Below are positions 1 through 5,523 of a stretch of DNA of 5,523 nucleotides, in pieces. A model generated the notes under the pieces. The model had not been told where the DNA came from, made no database searches, and saw only the letters and a list, made by a program, of their open reading frames with translations. The position numbers and the translations under genes were made by a program. This DNA comes from Bacillota bacterium (GTDB taxonomy: Bacteria; Bacillota; Sulfobacillia; JAJZIM01; JAJZBP01), in assembly GCA_021798855.1 (NCBI GenBank), contig JAJZBP010000148.1, positions 1 to 5,523 on the forward strand, in the 5' to 3' direction. Positions within the stretch are counted from its first letter, which is position 1; every line of letters starts with the position of its first letter.

Positions 1-2
1 AC

Positions 3-41
3 GCCGAATTGGAAGGGTACGTGGGCGAAGGAACGACTTAA
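3..41 (+). CDS. Possible C-terminal tail of an upstream gene (partial)
   Basis: Reading frame 3 from the left edge is open for twelve codons and then meets TAA at 39-41. The peptide would read AELEGYVGEGTT. Its acidic and glycine codons resemble those of the real genes here, and it would end about 40 bases before the next start, the tight spacing seen elsewhere in the window. This is too short to identify, and the other two forward frames are also open at this edge, so it could be chance. No function is proposed. Confidence 0.3.
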   Translation, partial: AELEGYVGEGTT

Positions 42-43
42 AC

Positions 44-64
44 CGGGTCCGAAAACGGCTCCCG
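44..64 (+). other. Small GC-rich hairpin in the regulator's 5' leader
   Basis: CGGG at 44-47 can pair with CCCG at 61-64, and CCG at 49-51 with CGG at 56-58. The loop is AAAA and there is a small internal loop (48 against 59-60). It sits between the possible upstream stop and the ribosome binding site that begins around 66. It is followed by a purine-rich G/A stretch rather than a T run, so it is not an intrinsic terminator. It could protect or position the mRNA end, or be chance in GC-rich DNA. Confidence 0.3.
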
Positions 65-65
65 A

Positions 66-72
66 GGGGAGG
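66..72 (+). promoter_or_regulatory. Ribosome binding site for the AraC-type regulator
   Basis: GGGGAGG at 66-72, within a longer G/A run (64-76), is a good match to the Shine-Dalgarno core. It lies 9 bases before the TTG at 82. This site is the main reason for accepting the rare TTG start, because the frame contains no ATG, GTG or TTG between the left edge and 82. Confidence 0.75.
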
Positions 73-81
73 GGGACTTCC

Positions 82-780
82 TTGGAACCTGAACGGTTGT
101 CGCGTCGTTGGGAAGAGTTGCTGGGCAAGATCCGCAAGTCCGATGTGGAGGGCGCAAGGTCTTGCCTGGAGCGGTTCTGCCGGGAACTCAAGGAGGAGAC
201 CTGCTATAAAACGGCTAAAATATACACCCTTGAACTTCTGCTGAACCTGTCCGGGGAATTTAAGCGGGATTCGCAGGTGGCGCAGGCGGTGGTCGAACTG
301 GACTACAAATACCTGAAGGAGTGGGAGAATAAGGGCGAGTTCGAGCAGTTTTGCCATTGGGTGCAAAACGACGTGTTGGAAGGCTACCTGGAGAAACTCA
401 ACCTGTGCAACGGGAAGAAACAGCAGAGGATCGTGGAGGCGGTAAAGGAATACATCGAGAAGAATTATGAATCCAGGCTGGCTTTGGAGGACATGGCCAA
501 TTACGTTTACCTGAGTCCCTGTTACCTCACGCGCCTTTTCCGCGAGGGAACCGGTTGCCGTATTTTTGATTATATCACCGCCGTCCGCTTGAAGTGGGCC
601 AAGGAGTATCTTGCGCACAGCGGTTGCAGGATCACGGAGGTGGCGCAAAGAGTTGGGTTTGAAGACGCCAGTTATTTCGGCAAGGTTTTCCGCAAGGAGG
701 TCGGCGTGACGCCGAGCGAATATAGGGATCTGCACCAAAGCGGATCCGACCGGGACCACGCCGGCAGGTTGGCCGAATAA
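82..780 (+). CDS. AraC-family transcriptional regulator, PocR/YesN-like C-terminal part without a sensor domain
   Basis: A cytoplasmic DNA-binding protein of 232 residues. Residues ~115-217 form the double helix-turn-helix domain of the AraC/XylS family. The first HTH spans about 133-158 (LALEDMANYVYLSPCYLTRL). The second spans about 183-209 and contains the family signature VGFEDASYFGKVFRKEVGVT (191-210) followed by PSEYR. Residues 1-110 are helical and charged, with an 'LLGKIRKSDVEGAR...' start and a 'LDYKYLKEW...EFEQFCHWV' stretch. From memory this resembles the linker that follows a PocR or receiver domain in clostridial regulators. Neither sensory domain is present. The start is TTG 82, supported by the G-rich site at 66-72. 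The gene ends one base before a transporter gene, so that transporter is the likeliest target and the two are probably co-translated. Stretches such as 201-240 (15 G/C of 40) are more AT-rich than the neighbours. Family assignment is firm; the effector and regulon are unknown. Confidence 0.93.
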   Translation: MEPERLSRRWEELLGKIRKSDVEGARSCLERFCRELKEETCYKTAKIYTLELLLNLSGEFKRDSQVAQAVVELDYKYLKEWENKGEFEQFCHWVQNDVLEGYLEKLNLCNGKKQQRIVEAVKEYIEKNYESRLALEDMANYVYLSPCYLTRLFREGTGCRIFDYITAVRLKWAKEYLAHSGCRITEVAQRVGFEDASYFGKVFRKEVGVTPSEYRDLHQSGSDRDHAGRLAE

Positions 781-781
781 G

Positions 782-2038
782 TTGGCTCACGGCGGCTGGT
801 CGGTATCCGGGGAGGCGCGGTCGGACGATGGACGGTGGGTGGCCTTGGGCGTGGTCACCCTGGCGGTGACCCTGACCATGAGCCTTTGGTTCGCTGCTTC
901 GGCCGTCGCGCCGGCGTTGGTGCTCCTTTGGCGTTTGCCGAACGGCGCCGCCTGGCTGGCTTCAACGGTTAATTTCGGGTTCGTGGTCGGAGCACTCGCC
1001 AGCGCGGGTTCGGGGTTACCCGATCGCCTGCCCCCCCGTCGGCTGTTTGTTGGCGCGGCGCTGGCGGCGGCCCTGACCAACGGACTGTTCATTTCGGTCG
1101 GGAGATGGGTGTTGCCGGGGCTTATCCTGCGCTTGCTCACCGGAGTAGCCCTGGCCGGGGTGTATCCGGTGGCGGTCCAAATGGTGACGGGTTGGTTTCC
1201 GCGGCAACGGGGTTTGGCCCTGGGAATCCTGATCGGCGGCATTACGGTTGGTTCGGCCATGCCGCACCTGCTGCTCGGTTTGGGGCTCGTGGCCACTTGG
1301 CCACGGGTCATGGCCGAATCATCGGCTCTGGCCCTGGTCGGCGCGGCGCTGGTGGGTGGTTGTTTGCCCGGCCGTTCCGGGGATGCCCCTCGGCCGTTGG
1401 CCTTTCGTTGGGATCACCTTGGGTATGTGTTGCGGGATCGTCCGGTGATCTTGGCCTGTATCGGGTATTTGGGGCATAATTGGGAGTTGTACGGCATGTG
1501 GTCCTGGTTGCCGCTGTTTTTGGCGAGTTCTTGGTCGGGGTACTTTCGGGCGAGTGCCTTGGTTGCGTGGACGGCCTGGGCTGCTTTCGCCGCCATCGGG
1601 GTGGCCGGGGCCGGGGGGGCGCTCCTGGGTGGATGGACCGCCGAACGGTGGGGACGGACCGCGACCACGATCGGCGCACTGGCCGTCAGCGGACTGTGCG
1701 CCGCGGGGATTGGTCTGACCTACCGGCTGGACCCGGCGTTGACCCTCCTGGTGGCGATTGTTTGGGGGGGCGCTGTGGTGGCGGATTCGGCCCAATTTTC
1801 GACGGCGGTAACCGAGTTGACGACGCGGGATTATTTGGGCAGCGCGCTCACCTTTCAGATGGCCACCGGTTTCCTGGTCGCCGTGGCTGCCGTCGCCGTT
1901 GTGGGTTGGCTGCAGGGTCTCCTCGGTTGGCCCATGGCCTTTTATCCCCTGCTCCTCGGTCCGGGCGCCGGGATCGGTGCCATGCTTGCCCTGCGCTGCC
2001 GCCCGGAAGCGGCGCTCCTGGCCGGCGGACGGCGCTGA
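782..2038 (+). CDS. Major facilitator superfamily (MFS) transporter, substrate unknown
   Basis: An inner-membrane secondary transporter of 418 residues, the usual MFS length, with about twelve hydrophobic segments (roughly 20-42, 58-79, 87-107, 111-136, 143-165, 178-194, 220-247, 262-284, 295-312, 318-336, 353-377, 385-404). MFS motif A is seen in the TM2-3 loop (GLPDRLPPRR, 78-87) and again in the TM8-9 loop (GWTAERWGR, 284-292), as expected for two six-helix halves. The RLLTGVALAGVYPV stretch (118-130) with GWFPRQRGLALG (137-148) is the typical TM4-TM5 signature. GYLGHNWELYGMW (228-240) and VVADSAQFSTAVTEL (332-346) recall a group of bacterial MFS proteins usually annotated without a substrate. 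TTG 782 is chosen because it abuts the regulator's TAA (778-780). Only a weak GCAGG (764-768) precedes it, so translational coupling is likely. An internal GTG at 839 would also keep TM1 but has no better site. Transport direction and cargo cannot be read from the sequence. Confidence 0.92.
   Translation: MAHGGWSVSGEARSDDGRWVALGVVTLAVTLTMSLWFAASAVAPALVLLWRLPNGAAWLASTVNFGFVVGALASAGSGLPDRLPPRRLFVGAALAAALTNGLFISVGRWVLPGLILRLLTGVALAGVYPVAVQMVTGWFPRQRGLALGILIGGITVGSAMPHLLLGLGLVATWPRVMAESSALALVGAALVGGCLPGRSGDAPRPLAFRWDHLGYVLRDRPVILACIGYLGHNWELYGMWSWLPLFLASSWSGYFRASALVAWTAWAAFAAIGVAGAGGALLGGWTAERWGRTATTIGALAVSGLCAAGIGLTYRLDPALTLLVAIVWGGAVVADSAQFSTAVTELTTRDYLGSALTFQMATGFLVAVAAVAVVGWLQGLLGWPMAFYPLLLGPGAGIGAMLALRCRPEAALLAGGRR
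1598..1629 (+). other. Canonical G-quadruplex-type motif inside the transporter gene
   Basis: Four G tracts (1598-1601, 1607-1610, 1613-1619, 1627-1629) are separated by loops of 5, 2 and 7 bases on the coding strand, which fits the G3+N1-7 pattern. It encodes the glycine/alanine-rich TM8 region, so protein sequence plus high GC may explain it fully. No functional claim is made. Confidence 0.35.
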
Positions 2039-2041
2039 CTT

Positions 2042-2084
2042 CTACCCCCCGCCGCCCGCCAATAGGATAGGCGCAAGGGGGTGG
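2042..2084 (+). promoter_or_regulatory. Leader helix that can mask the Ca2+-ATPase ribosome binding site
   Basis: In the 51-base spacer, 2042-2049 (CTACCCCC) is complementary to 2077-2084 (GGGGGTGG) over eight pairs with one U-G wobble. A second short stem can form inside it between CGCC 2057-2060 and GGCG 2070-2073. The 3' arm is most of the Shine-Dalgarno sequence itself. The 5' arm begins four bases after the transporter's stop, where a terminating ribosome would hold it open. The pairing is seen in the sequence; a coupling or regulatory role is inferred. No T run follows, so it is not a terminator. Confidence 0.4.
2075..2084 (+). promoter_or_regulatory. Strong ribosome binding site for the Ca2+-ATPase
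   Basis: AAGGGGGTGG matches the anti-Shine-Dalgarno complement AAGGAGGTGA at eight of ten positions, and both differences (A to G) still allow G-U pairing. Five bases separate it from the ATG at 2090, which fixes that start. The site overlaps the 3' arm of the leader helix. Confidence 0.8.
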
Positions 2085-2089
2085 CTTGA

Positions 2090-4798
2090 ATGTCCAAGGC
2101 CGTCTGGCACACGCTTTCGCCGGAAGAAGCTGTCCACCGTCTGGAAAGCGACGGCGGACGGGGTTTGAGCAGGGTGGAACGGGGGCGGCGGTACGGGGTT
2201 TACGGTCCCAATCGCCTGGAAAAGGGTCGTCGGGTTTCGGCCTGGAGCCTTTTTTGGGGACAGTTTAAGGACACCATGGTCCTGGTGCTGCTGGGGGCCA
2301 CGGTGGTTTCTTATTTTTTGGGGGAAAAGGGGGACGCTTTGGCCATCTTGGCCATCGTGCTGTCCAACGCTTTTTTGGGCTTTTTCCAGGAACAGCGGGC
2401 GGAAACCTCTTTGTCCCTCTTGGAAAAGTTAGCCGCTCCGGCGGCCACCGTTCTCCAGGAGGGACGGGAGTTGAAATTGGAGGCGGAAAAATTGGTTCCC
2501 GGCGACGTGGTGCTCTTGGAGGCGGGTGACCGGGTGCCGGCCGACCTGCGTCTGTTGGAGGCGGTGAACCTGCGGGTGGAAGAGGCGGCCCTCACGGGGG
2601 AGTCGGCCGGCGTGGAAAAGGCGGCCGCCGTCACCTATGCCCAGGGGCAGATCCTGTCCGAGCGGAAAAACCTCCTCTACCTGGGAACGACGGTGTTGCG
2701 TGGGCGGGGTAGGGGCCTGGTGGTGGCCACGGGGATGCAAAGCGTCGTCGGCGAAATCGCCGGCCTGATCAAGGGGATCGTTCGGGAGCCGACCCCGCTG
2801 CAAAAACGCCTGGATGTCCTTGGCAAGTACTTGGTGGCCGGATGCTTGGGCGTCTGCGGCGCGGTGGTGGCCCTGGGGGTTTGGCGCGGCGAGCCGCCGT
2901 ACAAAATGTTCCTGACGGGAGTCTCCCTGGCGGTGGCGGCCATTCCGGAGGGGCTGCCGGCGGTGGTCACCATCGCCCTGGCCGTGGGGGTGCAGCGGAT
3001 GCTCCGCCGGGGAGCCATCGTCCGGCGGCTGCCGGCGGTGGAAACGCTGGGTCTGGCGACCTGCATCTGCGCGGACAAAACCGGAACCATCACGCAAAAT
3101 CAGATGACGGTGCGGGAGATCTGGGCCGGCGGCCGGCTTTTTGCGGTTTCCGGTGAGGGTTACCGGTCGAGGGGTGATTTCACCCTGAACGGTAAAAAGG
3201 TCAACGTCGCGACGGCGGCGGACCTGGCGCTGACCCTGGAAATCGGAGCGGCCTGCAACAACGCTCGGTTGTTCAAGGGCAAGGGCGGCGAATGGGAAGT
3301 GGCGGGCGATCCCACCGAGGGAGCCCTCCTGGTGGCGGCAGACAAGGGCGGCGTGACGCCGGGGGGGAGGCGGCTTGCCGAATTGGCCTTCGAGGCCGAA
3401 CGGCGGCGGATGGCGGTGGCCGTTCGGAAGCCGGAGGGAGTTTTCACCATGTTCAAGGGGGCGCCGGACGCCATCGTTGCCCTCTGTGACCGGATCCGGG
3501 TCGATGGTGGCGTCCGCCCCCTGGCGGTGGCGGACCGGGAGGGGATCATGGCTCATGGCGACGTGATGGCCGGCAGGGCCATGCGGGTTTTGGCCATGGC
3601 CCACCGTCCGGGGGGGTTGGACGAGGGGGAGGGACGGCTTGTCTTCGCCGGACTGGTCGGAATGATGGACCCGCCCAGGCCCAAGGTGAAGGAGGCTTTG
3701 CGGCGGTGCGCCCGAGCCGGCATTCGGGCGGTCATGATCACGGGTGACCACGCCCGCACCGCCCTGGCGGTCGCCGGAGCCGTGGGAATGACGGAGGGGG
3801 ATCCTGGAGGAACGGGGGAAGGGGAGGTTATCACCGGGAGCGAATTGGAAAGGATGAGCGATGGGGAACTGGGAGAACGCATCGGGAGGGTGAGCGTCTT
3901 CGCCCGCGTTTCCCCGGCGCAGAAGTTGCGGTTGGTGCGTCTTTTGAAAAAGCGAGGCCAGGTGGTGGCGATGACCGGCGACGGGGTGAACGATGCCCCG
4001 GCCATCAAGGAAGCGGACATCGGCGTGGCCATGGGGCGGTCGGGTACGGACGTGGCCCGGGAGGCGGCCCAACTGGTCCTGACCGACGACGACTTCGCCA
4101 CCGTCGTGGCGGCGGTGGAGGAAGGAAGGGGCATCTACGACAACGTCCGCAAGTTCATCCGCTATCTCTTGTCCTGCAACGTGGGGGAGATCCTGGTCAT
4201 GTTTCTCGCCGTGTTGGGGGGATTGCCGCTGCCCCTCTCGCCGTTGCAACTCCTGTGGGTGAACCTGGTCACCGACGGGCTGCCGGCCATTGCCCTGGGT
4301 CTCGATCCGGTGGACCGGGAGGTCATGGCCCGGCCGCCGCGCAACCCGGGTGACGGAGTCTTCGCGCAGGGGCTGTGGAGGCGCATCCTCAGCCGGGGTG
4401 TCCTCATCGGCGGGGGCACCGTCCTCCTTTTCGCCTGGAGCTTCCTGCGGACGGGCGACCTGCCCTACGCGCGCACCGTCGCCTTTGCCACCCTGGTGGC
4501 CAGCCAACTGTTCCACGTTTTCGATTGCCGTTCGGAACGCCGGTCCATCCTGGAGGTGGGCTTCGGCGGCAACCCGTACTTGCTGGGTGCGGTGGGAATC
4601 TCCGCCTCGTTGCTGTTGGGGGCCATTTACCTTCCCGCCCTGCAACCTTTGTTCAGGACGGTGGCGCTTTCCGGGGGCGACTGGCTACGGATTTTGGGGG
4701 TATCCGCCCTCGGCACCCTCGGGATCGGCGCCTGGCGCTGGTGGACGGCGCGGAGTGAGGAGAACCGGCCCGCCGGCGGCGTGGTCGGCAAAGCCTGA
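2090..4798 (+). CDS. Calcium-transporting P-type ATPase, SERCA-type (P2A)
   Basis: A membrane pump of 902 residues that uses ATP to move Ca2+ out of the cytoplasm through a phospho-aspartate intermediate. It is full length for bacterial YloB/PacL-like pumps. In order: N-terminal cation-ATPase segment (~5-60); TM1-2 (~62-100); actuator domain with TGES at 169-172; TM3-4 (~247-300) with VAAIPEGLP at 282-290; phosphorylation motif DKTGT at 329-333, with D329 the acceptor; nucleotide-binding domain with DPTEG at 407-411 and KGAPD at 456-460; DPPR at 527-530; TGD at 551-553; and the hinge TGDGVNDAP at 629-637. TM5-10 follow (~689-884). The Ca2+ ligands of SERCA have apparent counterparts: V282, A283, I285 and E287 (TM4), N697 and E700 (TM5), N725, T728 and D729 (TM6), and E816 (TM8). 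ATG 2090 is set by a strong ribosome binding site. Ca2+ is the best-supported cargo; Mn2+ transport by related P2A pumps cannot be excluded. It probably shares a transcript with its neighbours. Confidence 0.95.
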   Translation: MSKAVWHTLSPEEAVHRLESDGGRGLSRVERGRRYGVYGPNRLEKGRRVSAWSLFWGQFKDTMVLVLLGATVVSYFLGEKGDALAILAIVLSNAFLGFFQEQRAETSLSLLEKLAAPAATVLQEGRELKLEAEKLVPGDVVLLEAGDRVPADLRLLEAVNLRVEEAALTGESAGVEKAAAVTYAQGQILSERKNLLYLGTTVLRGRGRGLVVATGMQSVVGEIAGLIKGIVREPTPLQKRLDVLGKYLVAGCLGVCGAVVALGVWRGEPPYKMFLTGVSLAVAAIPEGLPAVVTIALAVGVQRMLRRGAIVRRLPAVETLGLATCICADKTGTITQNQMTVREIWAGGRLFAVSGEGYRSRGDFTLNGKKVNVATAADLALTLEIGAACNNARLFKGKGGEWEVAGDPTEGALLVAADKGGVTPGGRRLAELAFEAERRRMAVAVRKPEGVFTMFKGAPDAIVALCDRIRVDGGVRPLAVADREGIMAHGDVMAGRAMRVLAMAHRPGGLDEGEGRLVFAGLVGMMDPPRPKVKEALRRCARAGIRAVMITGDHARTALAVAGAVGMTEGDPGGTGEGEVITGSELERMSDGELGERIGRVSVFARVSPAQKLRLVRLLKKRGQVVAMTGDGVNDAPAIKEADIGVAMGRSGTDVAREAAQLVLTDDDFATVVAAVEEGRGIYDNVRKFIRYLLSCNVGEILVMFLAVLGGLPLPLSPLQLLWVNLVTDGLPAIALGLDPVDREVMARPPRNPGDGVFAQGLWRRILSRGVLIGGGTVLLFAWSFLRTGDLPYARTVAFATLVASQLFHVFDCRSERRSILEVGFGGNPYLLGAVGISASLLLGAIYLPALQPLFRTVALSGGDWLRILGVSALGTLGIGAWRWWTARSEENRPAGGVVGKA

Positions 4799-4806
4799 AC
4801 GGATTT

Positions 4807-4811
4807 GGAGG
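4807..4811 (+). promoter_or_regulatory. Ribosome binding site for the rRNA methyltransferase
   Basis: GGAGG at 4807-4811 lies 8 bases before the GTG at 4820, in the 21-base gap after the ATPase stop. It decides the GTG start, which is also where homology to the TRAM domain begins. Confidence 0.75.
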
Positions 4812-4819
4812 CGGCGAAA

Positions 4820-5523
4820 GTGCCCATCAGCTTGGAAATAACGGCTTTGGCCCACGGGGGGGACGGCATCGGCCGGCACGAAGGCCTTGTTGTTTTCGTT
4901 CCCCACGGGGTGCCGGGGGACCGTTTGGCGGTGCGGCTGACGGAGACGAAACGAAATTACGCGCGCGGGGAAATCTTGGCGGTGGAAACGCCGTCGTCCC
5001 GACGGGTGACGGCGCCGTGCCGTCACTATCCGGCCTGCGGCGGCTGCTCGATCCAGGAGATAGCTTACGCCGGGCAACTCGAGTTGAAGCGGGAGTTGGT
5101 GGCCGGGGCTCTCGGCGCCGAGGTCGCCCCGGTCCTGGGGATGGACGACCCCTGGGGTTACCGGAACAAGGCCATGTTTCCGGTGGCCGTGGAGAGGGGG
5201 AGGGTGGTGACCGGTCCCTATGCCCGCGGCAGCCACCGGGTGGTGGCGGTGCGGGACTGTCCGGTGCAAAGCGGCACCAACAACGCGCTGCTGGCCGAGG
5301 GGGTTCGGCTTTGGTCGCAAAGGAACCTTTCGGTTTACCGCGAGGGAACGGGACGCGGCCTCCTGCGCCACCTGCTGGCCCGGTGCGCCGCCGGCAGCGG
5401 CGAGTCCCTTTTCGCCTTCGTCGTGGCCGAGCCCGTTCCGGGGGCGAAGGATCTGGCGGCGGCCCTGGCGGCGCGGGTGCCGTGGGTCACGACGGTGGTG
5501 GAGAACCTGCAACCGCTGCGAAC
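4820..5523 (+). CDS. rlmD: 23S rRNA (uracil-C5)-methyltransferase, RlmD/RumA/TrmA family, cut by the right edge
   Basis: A cytoplasmic SAM-dependent enzyme expected to make m5U in 23S rRNA during ribosome maturation. Only the first 234 codons are in the window; relatives run to about 430-460 residues. Residues 1-57 form a TRAM RNA-binding domain (LEITALAHGGDGIGRHEGLV near the start, then VPGDRLAVRL and KRNYARGE). Cysteines C67, C73 and C76 in CRHYPACGGCSIQ, with C147 in RDCPVQ, match the [4Fe-4S] ligand pattern of RumA. WGYRNKAMFPV (112-122) and GSHRVV (137-142) are typical of the next domain, and EGTGRGLLRHLL (175-186) is a conserved stretch. The SAM site and the catalytic cysteine lie beyond the edge. 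GTG 4820 has a GGAGG site and begins 21 bases after the ATPase stop, so co-transcription is likely. Firmicute members may act at U1939 (RlmD), U747, or both (RlmCD). Family certain; exact uridine uncertain. Confidence 0.9.
   Translation, partial: MPISLEITALAHGGDGIGRHEGLVVFVPHGVPGDRLAVRLTETKRNYARGEILAVETPSSRRVTAPCRHYPACGGCSIQEIAYAGQLELKRELVAGALGAEVAPVLGMDDPWGYRNKAMFPVAVERGRVVTGPYARGSHRVVAVRDCPVQSGTNNALLAEGVRLWSQRNLSVYREGTGRGLLRHLLARCAAGSGESLFAFVVAEPVPGAKDLAAALAARVPWVTTVVENLQPLR

Noticed and set aside
44..64. Hairpin read as an intrinsic terminator of the upstream gene
   Set aside because: The sequence after the stem is G/A-rich, with no T run.
839..841. GTG as an alternative transporter start
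   Set aside because: The nearest purine-rich site (GGGGAGG, 809-815) is 23 bases away, too far for normal initiation. TTG 782 fits coupling to the regulator stop. Not fully excluded.
787..1795. Several - strand frames opposite the transporter gene
   Set aside because: They overlap each other in different frames, are rich in Arg, Pro, Thr and Gln, and carry no motif. All are explained as shadows.
1480..2070. A 196-codon + strand frame inside the transporter gene
   Set aside because: It is an out-of-frame reading of TM-encoding sequence, with Gly/Arg/Pro-rich translation and no binding site. The MFS frame is clearly the real one.
2039..2089. A sigma-A promoter in the spacer before the Ca2+-ATPase
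   Set aside because: The AATAGGATAG stretch is the only AT-rich part. It is a poor -10 match, and no -35 element lies at the right distance.
2429..4645. A 738-codon open frame on the - strand opposite the Ca2+-ATPase
   Set aside because: It lies fully antisense to an unmistakable P-type ATPase. Its translation is dominated by His, Arg, Pro, Gly and Gln with no hydrophobic core or recognisable motif. Long antisense frames are expected opposite GC-rich genes.
4685..5512. A 275-codon open frame on the - strand across the ATPase end and the methyltransferase
   Set aside because: It overlaps two well-supported genes and their junction, has biased Arg/His/Pro/Gly composition and no family resemblance. 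It is a shadow of the forward coding strand.

Overview
The window is a compact, high-GC bacterial segment with every recognisable gene on the + strand. Gaps between genes are short (about 1, 51 and 21 bases). GC-rich coding sequence, strong G-rich Shine-Dalgarno sites, TTG and GTG starts, and an AraC regulator of the PocR/YesN-like type together suggest a GC-rich, probably anaerobic Firmicute (Clostridia in the broad sense). That placement is an inference from style and families. No 16S or other taxonomic marker is present.

Layout: (a) positions 1-41 may hold the last 12 codons of an upstream gene; (b) a short UTR with a small hairpin and a good ribosome binding site leads into (c) a 232-residue AraC-type regulator starting with TTG at 82; (d) one base after its stop, a 418-residue 12-TM major facilitator transporter starts with TTG at 782, with little Shine-Dalgarno of its own, so it is probably translationally coupled; (e) a 51-base spacer in which the strong ribosome binding site of the next gene can pair with a C-rich stretch; (f) a complete 902-residue SERCA-type Ca2+ P-type ATPase, 2090-4798; (g) a 5'-partial gene (cut by the right edge) for an RlmD/RumA-type 23S rRNA m5U methyltransferase with TRAM domain and [4Fe-4S] cysteines, from GTG 4820.

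How the genes may work together: regulator plus transporter form a plausible two-gene module, in which the AraC protein would control uptake or export of an unidentified small molecule. The Ca2+ pump (ion homeostasis) and the rRNA methyltransferase (ribosome maturation) are housekeeping-type genes. They probably share a transcript through proximity rather than pathway. I see no promoter or intrinsic terminator that clearly divides the run.

No CRISPR array, mobile element, tRNA/rRNA gene or obviously novel multi-gene system is visible. The points most worth a second look are the regulator without its usual sensory domain, the SD-sequestering helix ahead of the Ca2+ pump, and the apparently complete two-site Ca2+ ligand set of that pump.
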